Shown one piece after another: positions 27,316 to 43,476 of a stretch of DNA of 64,000 nt. Within the stretch, counting starts at the first letter, position 1; every line of letters begins with the position of its first letter. The notes beneath the pieces were generated by a model that saw only the letters and a list, made by a program, of their open reading frames with translations, did no database searches and was not told the DNA's origin. The position numbers were made by a program, and so were the translations under genes. The DNA is from Cristatella mucedo (taxonomy: Eukaryota > Bryozoa > Phylactolaemata > Cristatellidae), in NCBI GenBank assembly GCA_009760855.2, contig WPIO01000095.1:1-64000 (forward strand), written 5' to 3'.

Positions 27316-28031
27316 CTGGATAGAGGCAATAGATCTACACGGGATGGCACGAATGCACGATGGGCCGCAGAGCTAGGCAGTAGCATCGTTGTCTAAGCAG
27401 GCCCAGATTTTCTGCAACTTTACTTAGCTAAAAATGGTAAGACTTGACTGCAGCGATGATGCAAACGTCTAGCGAAAGGTCACTTTTTACTAAGACACTC
27501 GGAACACTACCGGAGATAATGCAGGTCGAGGGGGCCATTTTGAGGGTAAGGAATGGAGCGAGCATGTGTGCAGCAATTTCCTATCGTCACCGGCCTTCAC
27601 CTTGGAATGGAGAAGTGCCAGCGTGCTGTGCCGAGTCTGCCCATGCCCGGCTCGAGCGATTTCCGACATGGGCTCCCGTTCGTGGCTGCACTTGCTGCCC
27701 CCCCCCCGAGGAGGTTGCTTGATCAGCAACGCAATTACGCATACCTAAGATGTCTGGCAGGGGGCCTTATGCATCACGCCAAATTCAGGTCAGTCGAGCT
27801 GACAGATGCAAGCTGCCATTGCTAAAAGAAGGAGACCCGGTTTCAAATATTGGCACCCCTGGCTGCTTCCCAGCCGCGAGCTTCGATTGCATCCTGCGGA
27901 GTGACCGATGTAAGCAGGCCATTGGGCTTGACGGTGCCCGCACAAGATGGCTGCCGTGGCACTCCTGGGTCTCAGCTCAAAGGTGACGTGCTTGCGCTTC
28001 ACGAATCTGGTCGAGGGCTCGAGTCTACAAG
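27316..28031. other. Intergenic DNA
   Basis: No gene recognised. A run of nine C residues lies near 27700. Confidence 0.5.
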
Positions 28032-28125
28032 ACGGCAATTCTTTATCGGGCATCTCGAGCGGTGCCCAATAGCCGCCAAGGTCATTCGGCTGCTGTGCAA
28101 GCAAGGCTGCCGAATCAGTCTTGAC
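28032..28125 (+). mobile_element. SINE family A 3' part
   Basis: GGCAATTCTTTATCGGGCAT, GCCCAATAGCCGCCAAGG and GGCTGCCGAATCAGTC match in order the body of the 43.48-kb copy (GGCAATTCTGTATCGCCA, GTGATAGCCGAAAAGG, GGCTGCTGAATCAGCT). The tRNA-like head is missing or unrecognisable. Confidence 0.6.
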
Positions 28126-30654
28126 CTTTTATTTGACTTACGTGCGAAGCTGCAGCAAATCCTGATAGGCAAGTGACGGCCCACGACTCCAGTCCATCTC
28201 GGAGGCGCAGAAGCATTCAGCACTGGCGACCCCCGGTGACATCTGAAGAGTGGACGTCACGCACGATATCCAGTTTTTTTTAACCAAAACCTGATCTCAC
28301 CTGGACCGGTTCCTTGCTTGATTTAGCTTGCCACTACTTGCAGCAGAGCTGCTCCTTGGAGACTTCCGGCTGCTGCTGCTGCTTCCCTCACTAAGGCTGG
28401 GCGAGCTGCACCGAACTGCACTGCTGCGGGCTGCCATTGTGCAGCAGTAAGGGACTGGAAACACTTCTCTGCTCACGCTCGACCCAAGCCGCTGCCCGCC
28501 ATGATAGCGGCAGGCAGCAGCAGCAGCAGGGGCGTGCACCTGGATCTTGGTGGCGGAACTTAGCCGAGCGAGGCTTGTGTGACCACTGGCCGCTCTCAGA
28601 GTGGCCTCGCAGTACACGCGCCACCGCCTGCTGAGCGCTCATCTGGACCGGCGAGTTGGTCGGCAGTCAGCGGTCGAAGCAAGCTGAAACCATCGACGGC
28701 GAGCAACAGTCAAACACCGGGGCTCCATGTTTTTGGGTTGACACAGGAGCCCCGACCATTCTCGTGCACTTCGATTGTTTGACGAGGAGCTGTCTGGGTG
28801 AGCCAGTGCAGGAGGAGCTAACGGCGCTAATGAACTCGCAGGCGCCACCTGACTTGCTCAGCAGACGAAATTTTCAGACTGCGGCAGCTTGTGGTATCGG
28901 AAACCTGGTTGAGCAGAGCAGCAAACCCTACGAAAAAAGCCTGCAAAGCCTGCAGCTGCCAGCAGCAGAAGCAGCCACGAGGCTGGTCTGTCAGCACTAG
29001 GGCTTAGATATGCAGCGGCTAAAAAGCAAGTCGTGGTTGCTGAGGCGGGCTGGTGCCACAAGGTTCCACTTAGTCATTCCTTGGGAGGACCAAGCACGAG
29101 GAGGCTTCTTGCCCCCTCGCTGGCTGTCCTTTCCAGAGGAGCACTACCCTCCCTACGCCGTCCGACGGGGCACAACTGTTTGATCCGACGCAACTCTCTC
29201 CTCTCTCCCCCTTTCTCTCTCTCTCTCCTTTCTCTCTCTCTTCTGCCACAATGCCGAGACACAAAGAAGCAGGCCACACGTAGGAAGGCAGGCAGCTGCC
29301 TTCCTGCCATCGCTCTGTGCTGCCACGAAGCTCACAGCCTCGGCTTTGCCTGCCCGGGCAGATCATCAGAGCCTTAATCTCCTCGTGAGCTGGTCCTACC
29401 CAGCCCTGCTAGCGGCTTGCTCAGGACGGTCGGGTTGAGGGGAGCCGAGGCAAACGAGCTGCTCCGTGCGACCCCACAGGTCGGTTCACCGCTGGGGGAT
29501 GGTCTCCGACGATCTGAACCCGGCGGGTACACTTTGCTAATGCAGCATCCAGGATTATGACAGTTGAGCTCGACGGTCGCCAGTGAAGTAGGGAGAAATA
29601 TTATGAACAGCTCACGATCAGATTAGGCAGCATGTCAAATGAGAGATTATCTCCTGCAGAGTTCCCATGAAAATCGCATTTAAAACGTATTTATATCGTA
29701 TTTTCGTGGATATTTTGATAATTAGCCTGCCTATCAACTCTGGGTGCTGTTCGGTAGTCTTGGCAGCATAGTCGGTCGCCGAACTCAGCTATCGTCGTCG
29801 TCGTGGGCAGCAAAGGGCAGCAGCGCCTTCGGTGGCAGACACAGGTTAAACGCCTTGAGGCGTTATATTAAGTGTATTATTATTAATTATTAGCCGACAG
29901 TAGTAGCCAACTAGAGCACACTGCATGCAGGGACAACTTCTGGAAGGAGACAGCCGCGTGCGGCTGGCCATTGCCGAAAACCATTTTAGATGACAGAATA
30001 TTGGACCGTAGTTAAAATATTCCAGCTGCCTTCATTGTGCTCGGCATGTGACTAATAGCTCTAGGGAGCACCACAGTTACGCCGAGGGCATTGGCAGAAA
30101 TGGCAGGAGCATCTGATATGCATAACGGTCGACAGGTCGCCATTTGCTTCCGTGCCTGCTTGAACGCTGGCTAAATCAGCTGTCCGTGGAAGAAGCAGAC
30201 GATGCTGACAGCCCAGCAAGCTCAGATGAGAGATCAGATGGTTGCTGCCACTACGAAGAAAAATAAAATGGCCTCGCAGCTTCAGCAGTTGGTGGCATAC
30301 CTCGTTCGCTGCCAGCTGGCCTCATTCACTGCCTACCTGCCAGCCCGACGTGCTTCTTTCTAGTCGCTACTGAATAGAGAATATTGCTTGCCAACCGTGC
30401 TGCAAGCTAGCTACTTGAACCCGCTCAGCTTTCGGTGCACGATCCAGGTGGTAAACCCTGTCGGCTGCTCTTCCTCTTCCGGCATCCCTCACTTGGTAAT
30501 TAGTTCGTAAGTGGGTGCTGTTCAGAAGCGAATTTCAAGATGCTGACTGAATTTCATTTCTCGCAATGAGATAGACGTGGCACGGCTTAATTTTACTTAA
30601 CTTTACTTTGCCTGCGGCACCGCCCTCGAGACAGCTGCGACGGAATGAGGGAAG

Positions 30655-30655
<1 letters not shown>
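28126..30655. other. Intergenic DNA, GC-rich
   Basis: About 2.5 kb with no supported gene. It contains a short CAGCAGCAGCAG run near 28517 and a TC-rich tract at about 29200-29240. Open frames on both strands lack recognisable domains. Confidence 0.5.
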
Positions 30656-30735
<80 letters not shown>

Positions 30736-30740
30736 AGAGA
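30656..30740. repeat. (GA)n microsatellite
   Basis: About 72 bases of GA repeat followed by a G run. Confidence 0.97.
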
Positions 30741-30844
30741 GAGCCCAGACGAGTTGGACACTAGCAGCTGCGGCAGGCAGAAGCCGGGCATGAACGGTGC
30801 TGCCTCAGGGCTTTGAGATGATAATGGTAACGAGCAGCTAGCCC

Positions 30845-31060
30845 ATGGACTCGCTTCCCTGAGTCATAGTAGTTCCCGCACGGAAGACAGTACTTCGCCA
30901 TCTTGGTGCTTGATGGAAGTGCACCATCTTGCCAGGTGCCACAAGTGCACCATCTTTTGTGGCATGACAGACTTTCTAGCTTTAATTAGTAGATAGAATA
31001 ATACATTTGTATAGCACCCTCACAGAACATGACCTGTTTCTAGGCACTGGAAGAGCCAAG
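30845..31060. repeat. Dispersed repeat, copy 1, with LINE-like tail
   Basis: Shares with 39125-39320 the ordered blocks GACTCG.TTC..TGAGTCATAGTAG, CACGGAAGACA, GCACCATCTTGCCA, ACAAGTGCACCAT.CTT, GGC.TGAC and TTTAATTAGTAGA. It ends in TAGCACCCTCACAGAACATG then TTTCTAGGCAC, which resembles the reverse complement of the LINE/SINE tail. Probably an old 3'-tailed retroelement in minus orientation; the family is unknown. Confidence 0.6.
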
Positions 31061-32281
31061 TGCTGCACGAGTTTCGGTCTGCGTCCTCCTCGAGATGCCT
31101 CCATCTTAGGCGCGACCGTTCGAGCGCTCAGCCGCAGTGTCAGCTCAGAGTCCCCGTCCTCTTGCTGCTGCTGCGCTGTGCCTTTCGATCCTTCGAGCAG
31201 CACCGACACAGGCGGCGGCGCACTCCGCGCTCGCAGAGCAGCGGCTCAGCGGCTCAGACGTGAGCATCTGCGCACTATCACTGCTATGTCATGCACGTCT
31301 GCTCGGCATGACTACGACCTATGGGCTAGCAAAACGAGCTTGCGGCAGCCATGTGGTTCAGTCATCTGTAATCAGCGCTGCACGGCACCGGCTGCTGCAG
31401 GGCAATCCAGGCACAGCCGTGTGATTCGCGTCGGTGATTCTGAATTGGTGCATGCAAAGCACCACCTCGAAGTGCTGGCTTCACAAGTACTACTTCGACA
31501 CTGTATGGCAGACCGACGATTTGTGAACGATTCGACTTCAAGTTTCTCTCTCTCTCTCTGTGGCTGGCAGGCCGTGACGCTCGCTTATGGCAGCCGTCCT
31601 AGCAGCTTCAACGACCCTCTTGCTCCACGACCCTCTCGCTCGCTCGGCGGCTAGGTAGGTAATCGCGCTTTCAGCCTGCGATGCACCGAAAGTCTCGGAT
31701 CTCGCTTCTGCCTTGTGTGACCACCTGCATTGGCTTGGCAGGATTTAAGTAAGTCTTAGCCGAAGATCCGCATTGCTCAGCTTTTCTTGCCCTCCGGTCG
31801 TGCTGGCCGTGCTTGTTGCCACGTGCGTTATGCGCTTACTACGTTGGTGCATGATTTGGTTGGATGCCGTATCTACCAAGGGTCCTACTAACCGGCTGCC
31901 CCGAGTGTCTTCTTGTGTTCCCGCTCGTCACTGTCAAAGCGTGTGAGAGCATGCATGTCATTGGCAGTTGAATACTGCTCTTCTTGCAGTGAGTGTTGTA
32001 CTGCGGGTCTTCTTGGGTTGCTATGCAAGCCTCTTTTACAATTGCTATTTTCCTCCTCCTCCTTCTTCTTATTGTCAATATTTACTATTAATATCAGTAT
32101 ACTTAAAATACTTATTGTCAATATCAGTAAAGTACTGCACGCATCACCGCAATTACCAGCGTGCTAAGGCTCGAATGCCTCCGGTGAATGTATGGTGCAA
32201 GGCGCCAGCCGTGGGCACGTCTGTAGGGGCAGCATTGGTTAGTCCAGCTTGGGAAGACAGGGGATTCACTGACAGGAAAGT

Positions 32282-32282
<1 letters not shown>
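31061..32282. other. Intergenic DNA
   Basis: No gene recognised. The open frame at 31007-31654 has no identifiable domain. A short TC run occurs near 31545-31559. Confidence 0.5.

Positions 32283-32313
<31 letters not shown>
32283..32313. repeat. (TC)n microsatellite
   Basis: About 15 TC units. Confidence 0.9.
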
Positions 32314-32317
<4 letters not shown>

Positions 32318-32566
32318 ATGCATCACTCGTGCTCAACTGCTGGCGATCGGGTTCTTGCTGGTCATGAACAAGAGAACATCTAAGCAACAGTTTGCGCTAA
32401 TTTGGTAAAGTTTGCTTATCTCCTTGACAGGTGCTGCCGAAAAGGCTTTGCAAATTACCAGCTCTAACCCCCAGAAAAGGTCAGACCAGGTGAAATTCAG
32501 ACTACTCCGAGCTACTCTGCAGTGACCTTCCCGAGCAGTGGCAGAGGAGCAGTAGGTGGACAAATA

Positions 32567-33050
32567 CAGCATTTTACCGTGTATAAGCCCCCCTTTGTTT
32601 TTCTCCAAAATTTTCGGTCAGGCAATGGAGAGGAGGCTTGTACATGGGATGTTACTTTTTTGCTTTACAATATTGTGCTAAGCAGCATACCTGCTATGAA
32701 TGAATTTTCAGTATTTGAATGCCTTTTGAATGCATTTGCAGCATTTCAAATGCAATGGATGGACCGAAAGAAGACGCAGTGTATGGAGAAAGTGACGACA
32801 ACAATGATGATAACTTAGTTTCCACCAAATTTCGAGCTTGTGATATGAACAAAGAAGATAGAGGTGGTATCATCACCATTCCTGATGCACAGGTTAGTGA
32901 TAGTGACATGAGTGATTCTTATGAGTCTTGGTATTGTTCAGTTCATTTAGTTATCGAATAAAGATATTTTTCCAAAAACTTGGTTAAATATTGGGGGGGG
33001 GGCTTATACCATCGGGGGGGGGGGGGGGGCTTATACACTGTTAAATACGG
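32567..33050 (+). mobile_element. Pogo-like DNA transposon, internally deleted, with TIRs and TA target duplications
   Basis: The left end reads CAGCATTTTACCGTGTATAA followed by GCCCCCC. The right end is the imperfect inverted copy, reverse complement CCGTATTTAACAGTGTATAA followed by GCCCCCC. Both are flanked by TA (32565-32566 and 33051-33052), the target duplication of the Tc1/mariner-pogo superfamily. Inside, the plus strand at about 32719-32961 encodes a segment beginning CSISNAMDGPKEDA followed by an acidic Asp/Asn/Ser tail. This resembles the C-terminus of pogo-type transposases, where CGISNALDGTEDD-like motifs are common. The catalytic DDE core is missing. Poly-G tracts at the right TIR (32993-33030) include a second partial TIR-like GGGGGGCTTATACC. 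Confidence 0.8.
32719..32961 (+). pseudogene. Pogo transposase C-terminal fragment
   Basis: This is the only coding remnant of the enclosing DNA transposon. The open frame of about 80 codons starts in a Cys-Ile-Cys-Ser-Ile-Ser-Asn stretch and continues into an acidic tail with DDNNDD and DSDMSDS, ending in TAA that overlaps an AATAAA motif. The acidic tail and the SNAMDG motif are the basis for the pogo assignment. No HTH or DDE residues are present, so it cannot act as a transposase on its own. Confidence 0.6.
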
Positions 33051-33052
33051 TA

Positions 33053-34487
33053 CAATTAAGACCTCAGCCACACTCAACAAGTCAAGGAGGTGCCAAACCT
33101 TGGCCTTGCCCAGGCAGCCAATCACAGGAAGGCTGAAGGGCAGACTTTCCGGCGAAGCCCTGGCGGTCGGTTCAGGGGAGAGGGAGAGGTTACAGCCAGC
33201 TGCTCTCCGTGCTGTGCATACTCAGAGGCCCGGGACAAGCAAGCACAGTAGGCACTTCGGTTGCCATAGCCACTCCACACTTCTAGTGCCGTCGCCCGGC
33301 CTTCCAGATTGCACGAGCTGCATCTAATCCAGTGAAAAGACGTTAAACTGGCCTCTCTTCCCTCCCCCCTGCTCGAGAGCTGACATAAGGGGTGGGCGGG
33401 GCTCCTTCCTTGTCCGAAGATGCAGAGCTTGGTTCGAACTGGTGCCGGAGAGAATCCAGCCACGGTCGGATGGGCTTGCCGAGCAGCAGCGCAGCGCACC
33501 GTCTTTTCTGGTGGATCTAGATGCGGATATGCTCAGGCAGGCGGTTTTGTTAAATCGTGCGCATTTTGACGTAGGTGGGCAAAGTGGGTAGCAGAGACGG
33601 CACACCGGCGGCGATGCTTCGGCCGCGGCACTGCACCACCTGCCGTGCGGCAACCTAATGCAAGCCAGCAGCAGCAGCTCTCGGTGCTCGGGCCCCTAGA
33701 TCGGCAGCCGCTCTGAGGCAGCAAGCTCGGCACCAGGGCGGCGGCAGAGGAGGAAGCAAAGGTATGAGAGGCGGGCGGCAGCATCGGCGGCGGCCCTGGG
33801 AGTGGCTGCACGGCCCTTGCGTATCGAAGAGGAGGGGCAGGGGGCAGTCGCTGAGTATTTCATGGCTACGGCTAACCGTGCTACATGGTAGCCACTTCGC
33901 GACATGTACCTCTCGCCACTTTGCATCACTGCCGCGCGGCAGTGGTAAGACTGGTCTGCCGAAAGGGCCGACCGTAGGAGGAGTGTGTGAGCCGAGGAGG
34001 ACGAAGGAGAATGAAGGAGGTGTGCGAGGGCATCGGCCAGGCTCGAGCCAGCTGCTGGGGAGTAGGCAGACGTCGACTCTCATTCCTGAAGCCGATTGGT
34101 CAAGTGAGCTGGGGGCACGATTTCTTAAATCGTACAGGCTCGGCAGCCGATTGTGAGCAACGGGGCAGGAACACCTTGAGCGATGTCCCATCCACGAGTT
34201 TGCAGAGCCCTGAGAGAAAGATCGCGGGCAGCTGTCATGCAACTGCTTACATGCTGAACAGTGTGCGGACAGCAGACGGCTCGAGATGTGAACTAAAAGC
34301 TTCACAATGAGTCGAGCCCAGCCCCACCCGACCACCCCCCATGTAGGCCAGGTCAACTATGATGCTTTGGCAAGCCCTTCCTCACTGGCACTGTATTCGA
34401 AGGTGCCTTGACCAGTCATTTGCTCCCAGCATGGACACTGTGCAAGCCACGGCTGGCACTAGTCTGCATTTGGCCGCCTCAGCTGGA
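33053..34487. other. Intergenic DNA, GC-rich
   Basis: No gene recognised. Long open frames on the minus strand (33655-34356) and plus strand (33764-34156) overlap each other and have no identifiable domain. Confidence 0.45.
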
Positions 34488-34765
34488 GCAGCTGCAGCAG
34501 CAGCGGCAGTGGCAGCAGCATTGGCAGCTAAGCACAAGCAGTGGCAGCAGCAGCAGCAGCGACAGCACAGCAGCAGCAGCTACAGTGACAGCTAAGAAGC
34601 AGCAGCAGAGATGGCAACAGCTGCAGCAGCAGCAGCAGAAGTGGCAGCCAAGTAGCAGCAACAGCAGCAGAGGTGGTGGCAGCATTAGTAGCAGCGAGAG
34701 CATCAGTGGCAGCAACTTCAGTGGCAGTTAAGCAGCAGCAGCAGTAGGAGGGGTGGCAGCAGCAG
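34488..34765. repeat. Imperfect (CAG)n array
   Basis: About 275 bases of CAG/GCAGTGG/GCAGC triplets with interruptions, similar in composition to 12478-12672. Poly-Ala, Ser/Gln-rich and poly-Leu frames are open at once. Confidence 0.9.
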
Positions 34766-38371
<3,606 letters not shown>

Positions 38372-39124
38372 GATGAAGACAGAAGCAAAGGCAGAGACAG
38401 CAGGGCCGAGGGTAGAGCAAGGCACGAAGGAGCAGCAATAGCAGCTGCTGCAGGCGAAGCCGAGAGGGTGACCAGCCGGCTCGGTCTACGAAGGTTGGGG
38501 GAGTGCAGACATGCTTGGCTTGCTCAAACTCCTTGTCAAGTCTGGATTTCGGCACGGCTGAGAGTTGGCTGCGAATGACGACAGGCTCCGAGCTCGAGAG
38601 AGAAGCCTTTGATTGCACAGCTGTGCCAGGAAAACCTTATCGTCGGGCTATCAGCAGCAGCAGCTCAGTCCTCGTGTGCTTCCTGTGGACTGAGCAAGCT
38701 ACGCTGGCTGCGAACGACGATCTATACTCGCTTGAGGTTGAGTCCAGTGGCTGCTAAATGGCACAGCGGTACTGCTCCTCGCGATTAGATAAGGCACGCT
38801 TCGTCAAAAAAAGCCTGCACAGAGCAAGCATCGAGGGGTGACATCATCGTCGTCTTCGTCTGGAGGCGGCTCTTAGAAGGCCTTGGCTGGCTCACTAGGT
38901 TGGCATGCACACCGTCCTAGCACACCCCCACCACTGGCAGAGCAGACCGATCCGACTCCAATGGAAACTGCGTGCCGTCATTGCTGCCGACGCTGCAGCA
39001 ATGACGTCCCACGTCCGAACAACCGCCGGGGACAGAGTGCCGTGGGCTCGGCTGGTGCTTGGGGAGAGGGGGGAGCCAGCAGCCAGCTCCTGCCCCTTAT
39101 TATATACGAGCAGCTCACTGTGCC
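38372..39124. other. Intergenic DNA
   Basis: No gene recognised. Confidence 0.5.
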
Positions 39125-39325
39125 TGTGGACTCGTTTCGTTGAGTCATAGTAGACCACATTGCACGTCCATTGCATATCACTCCCGGCAGTACTGGTCAC
39201 GGAAGACACCGCTGCACCATCTTGCCACGTGAAACAAGTGCACCATTCTTGCGGCGTGACGGAGGGAAGGCCGGAATTTCTCTCTTTAATTAGTAGAGAT
39301 AATTATATTGCATACTTATGAAGTA
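39125..39325. repeat. Dispersed repeat, copy 2
   Basis: Second copy of the unit described at 30845-31060, with ordered blocks GACTCGTTTCGTTGAGTCAT, CACGGAAGACACC, GCACCATCTTGCCACG, ACAAGTGCACCATTCTTG and CTTTAATTAGTAGAG. Confidence 0.6.
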
Positions 39326-39394
39326 GTCTTCTACATATGTAAAGGCTTCTACACATACAGTCGGACCGGAGGTTCTTCTGATTTGACTATTTGG

Positions 39395-39705
39395 CTAGGG
39401 CTCTAATCAACCGCAAGTCCTTTAGAGGCTGCATCTTCATTCCCATGCTAAGAAAACTTGGAAATCACTACCGACTATCTTCCCAACATCCCCCGACTTG
39501 ACTTAATTTAAGACAAAGCTTAAAACCTTCCGCTCCTTGTGGCAGTTGCTCCCTCTGCATAAGCGGCCCTTCGTGTAGCTTTTGAGTGCTGCAAACAATG
39601 CATGTCGACGATGGCCGGTTGGCATGCTTTGTTTCCCGAGGGCATTAAGTAGTGCCCGGCAAGAGATTGAGCTCTTCTCTTACGGCTCCTAACAAATGTT
39701 ATGTT
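39395..39705 (+). mobile_element. LINE ORF C-terminus and tail, decayed
   Basis: The plus strand reads through KTWKSLPTIF, TSPDLT and FKTKLKTFRSLW, the typical end of CR1/L2-like LINE ORFs. Further on come GGCATTAAGTAGTGCCCGGC and AGAGATTGAGCTCTTC. It is more diverged than the copies at 45-57 kb, and the in-frame TAA after the LT of SPDLT is probably decay. Confidence 0.75.
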
Positions 39706-40551
39706 TTATATCTATTACTGCAATTGCAGTTAGTATTATTTTCATAATTATTATTGTGTTTCACGGGCGCTCGTTTGCCCATCCAAGGCCTAGAGCGCAA
39801 TTGCTGAACAACCGAAATGCGCTGCTAGTTCTTGGCCTGGCGGTCGTTGCCAGAGCAATGCTGGTGCCTCGCGTCTTGGTCTGCTAGCCTCCAACGGTCG
39901 CTCATGACGCGAGGCAGGCAAGGCGAGGACGCTCAGTCCGCCACCTCTGCATCCCAGCCTCTCAGCTCTTCTCCTTCGTTGCCGAAGCGCTCACAATCGG
40001 GCGACTCCGCCATTGCTGTCCTGCTGCTGGCTGCGTGCACGCCCCGTCCGAGAGACTGGACGGCTCCCCCACCCCGGGTGTTTCCCCCTTCCTGCAGGTG
40101 CACTCTTCTCTCTGCTGGATGGACCGAGTTAGTCACTAGCAGCAGCTCCTGATGCCAGCCTCCCAGTATCGTCGCAACCTGTTTGCAAGGCTGCTGCTCG
40201 GTCGCTGACCGCAAGCGCCTCAGCTTACGCAGCCAGCGTAAGCCGGCAGCCAGAGGCGGCACCGAGCGGCTGCGGCAGCGCCTCATTATTGGCCACCGAG
40301 GCCCAGATGAAAACGATTGAGTAGGGAACGCAGCGGGAGCCAATATGTCAGGCTCTTCCGGGAAAGGGGTTTGGGGAGGCCGCTCTGCATGCTTGCGCTT
40401 ATGCAGTCGCAAAGACGCCGAGGCACCATAGGAGGGAGAGCCATTGGAAGGTCGCTGAACTGGGGCCAGGGGCGGCCATTGGTAATAGGCCTCGTGTGTG
40501 CTGTCATATTCAGCTGGGCAATGCGATCAGCCCGCAAGGTCCACCGGTCCA
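39706..40551. other. Intergenic DNA
   Basis: No gene recognised; GC-rich with overlapping open frames on both strands. Confidence 0.5.
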
Positions 40552-40580
40552 GCTCTGCTGCTGCTGCTGCTGCTGCTGTG
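40552..40580. repeat. (CTG)n tract
   Basis: About nine CTG units. Confidence 0.9.
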
Positions 40581-40730
40581 ACGGCGTCACTGCTGCTGCA
40601 CCGACGACTGCTGCGCGGTCGTTGCCGGTGGTGACCGACTTGAACTTCGTCCGGTAGCTATGCTGACTGCGATGTTTTCTGCACTTGGCCGGACTCTACA
40701 GCCAAGCACTTTCAGAGGAAGCAACGCCAT

Positions 40731-40860
<130 letters not shown>

Positions 40861-41824
40861 CACGACATCTGCTCGAATGTGTAGCTACTCTCGCCAGCTT
40901 CTCCATCTGACAGCTGCCTTATCAGCATGCTCGGTCAGCACTCGGCAAGCGCTGCACCTAGCCTGCAACGCCATGTGGCCTGAGCGGTGCTGCTGCCACT
41001 GCTAGTGCCACGGCTAGTGTCACAGCTGCTGCTGCTGCTGTCGAGTGCGGCACCATGCTGATTTTTAATCTGGGCATGACCTGCTGCAGCATTGTTGCAA
41101 TGACATTATCACGTTAATAAACAAATGCCAAGTTGTTTTCCGATTCCGTGCAGAGACCTCGAGGCTAAGGCAGTGCACCCGGTGACATTCACGCAGGGCA
41201 GTGTCCTGTCACGTTCCACCACAGGCCCCCTGAGCCTCTCTGAACCTGCCACCACTGCAGCGCTACGGCCGGTGGCCAGTGCTGTTCAAATACTTGCTTC
41301 TCAATACACTGCCGAGTGGCGGTCCTCATTCACGGTACTAATTGAGTGCACGCGCACACACGAGCTACCTTCTTCACAGATGCTTTTGTTACCTGATTTG
41401 TGGTGACGAAACTATTTTTTAGACGAACTACCCACGGACCGGATACAAAGCAGCTTCACCTTCACATGCGCTGCTAATGCGATTTAAGCTATCGCTTTCT
41501 CTTTGCTTGAGCGCATCGCCACAGACGCTTGTGTCACACCACACACAACCATGCCCGGATGGCTGCTGCTTCGGGAGGGGGCAGGGGACCGTGGCCAGAG
41601 GGAGGGCGAGCCTGACTGCTCGCAGGTGCTGCTGCTACCAGCCGTCGGTCGCAGCGGCCGCAGGACCGGGCGACGTCTGCCCACGTCGCCCAGTCGCTGC
41701 CCTTATTTAACGGTCGAACGAGGTGCGCGCACATCCACCGGATGTGCTCAAGCTAATAGCACAAGCAGCAGGACCGCGATTGCTCATCAGAATCGCGAGG
41801 GGAGGAGGGATCAGAGAGAGCGTG
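40861..41824. other. Intergenic DNA
   Basis: No gene recognised. Confidence 0.5.
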
Positions 41825-41898
41825 CCGTGCCTGTCACGTGCCCCCACGCGGGGCGCGAGAGCTCGAGCACCCCACGTGGGGGCGCGTGGCAGGCACGG
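41825..41898. repeat. 29-bp near-perfect inverted repeat, GC-rich hairpin
   Basis: The left arm 41825-41853 (starting CCGTGCCTGTCACG) and right arm 41870-41898 pair at 26 of 29 positions, around a 16-base spacer that itself contains GAGCTC. The three mismatches are C/T or G/A changes, all still allowing G-T pairs on one strand. It looks like a foldback structure; no mobile-element ends were identified around it. Confidence 0.85.
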
Positions 41899-43476
41899 AA
41901 AGCCCTGGACAGGACAGTAGCTAAGCAAACCGTGAGGCACGAGACTCGGAGAATCGAGCTTTAACGGCGAACAAGTGACGCCGCCGCCGGCAGACGAGCC
42001 AGCTGCCAACTTTCGTCTGCTCTCCCCGTCGATGACTCGCAGGCATTAGGAACGCCCGCTTGAGGAAACCTGACATGTGCATGCAGGCTGCCGGCTTCAG
42101 CTTGCACTCTTGTCGAGCAAAGTCAGTCTCAAGGTCGATGACGTCACAACAGTCTACTTGCTTTAGCATTAGCTGGGGCAGCGAGCTGAGGGGCAGTCTG
42201 CTCAGAGCAGAAGTAGGCAGACCACCAACACAGCCACGTCGAGCTGTTTGCATACCGCGGCTGTTATCTGAGAAGCCGAAAGCAGACACCTGTCGAGAGT
42301 TTCTTGAAGGCACATCGAGGCTTCAGTTGGCTTGGCAAATCTATCCCCATGAAAAATCCGAAACAGAAACAAAAGGGGAGCAGCAGCGATTTATTGCCAG
42401 ATTAAGCAGTCGCCGGCGGGGTTTTGCATAATGCCGTGCACCAAACTTCTGCTGTTTTTGGAATGCTGCTTTACACACACACACACGTGGAATCCGATGG
42501 CAAATGTTGGCAAGAAAGCTACAAAAACATGCCGCGATGCACAGCGTTTACACAAAACACTGGTGCCCTGCAAGGAATAGATATGGCTGCATACCCAACA
42601 GCAGTAAGAGCAGCAGCAGCAGCATTGGCTGTGGGGCTAATGCTGTTGGCTTCTGTTGACGGACTCCTGGTTTGCCATTTTGGGTCAGGGCTGAGAATTT
42701 GTTGTATTCAGCAATTTGTGCCAGTGTAGTTGTAACGGCCCTCAAGTATTACAACACAAAGTCACACTGTCATTGAGTCATATGGCAGCAGAAAACCAAA
42801 AAAGATCAAAAACTGAGAAGTGAAGGATTCATAGAGGAGCAATATTGCTGATAAGTTTTTCTACGAATACTGGTAATGAAATATAACCTTGGTATCATAC
42901 AAAATATATGACCGTATAAATTTTACACAATAGTGGTCTTAGGACTAACACCTATTCAGCAAACCCGTGGCATATATTTAGCGAGTTTGCTCAAGACTAA
43001 GTGTAAAACCGTGCACATCGACAGCCACTACTAAAGAACTGCTTCAGCACCGTAACACTGTTAGCAGTAGCAAATAATGAGTATCTTAGTAATAGCATCG
43101 AATGAGTAGTGTGCTTACTTATTCAGACTTGGTCTGTTTATCATTACAAGAAGAAGACCAGCGACGAATAAAGAGGCGACCATTACACGACCGGCATCTA
43201 CGCAGTGCTTAGCAGATATATCATATAATGGAGCCGCAACTGAACTGAACTGAAGCATTAAACTCTTTTTATCGGTCTCCTTTTGAGTACCTCTCGCACG
43301 TCAAGAGCGACGTGCGCGCCAACCTTCTAGAAGAGCTTCTCCCTTCTCCTCCTTTGCAGCGCCTCCCTCGCTCTTTATTGACCGAGTGAGCTGTTTGCCT
43401 ACTGTTTGCCTGCATCCGCAAGCCATACCGGTCCCACCGGTCACATCCGGTGTGCTGCCACCCGCCACTCGCCCAG
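41899..43476. other. Intergenic DNA
   Basis: No gene recognised. A short CA run lies at about 42471-42484. The stretch around 43140-43210 (ACAAGAAGAAGACC, ATAAAGAGG) vaguely resembles an LTR end but has no detectable partner. Confidence 0.45.

Noticed and set aside
43140-43270. Possible LTR end or primer-binding site of a Gypsy-type element
   Set aside because: No matching second LTR, no polypurine tract and no gag-pol remnants in the window.
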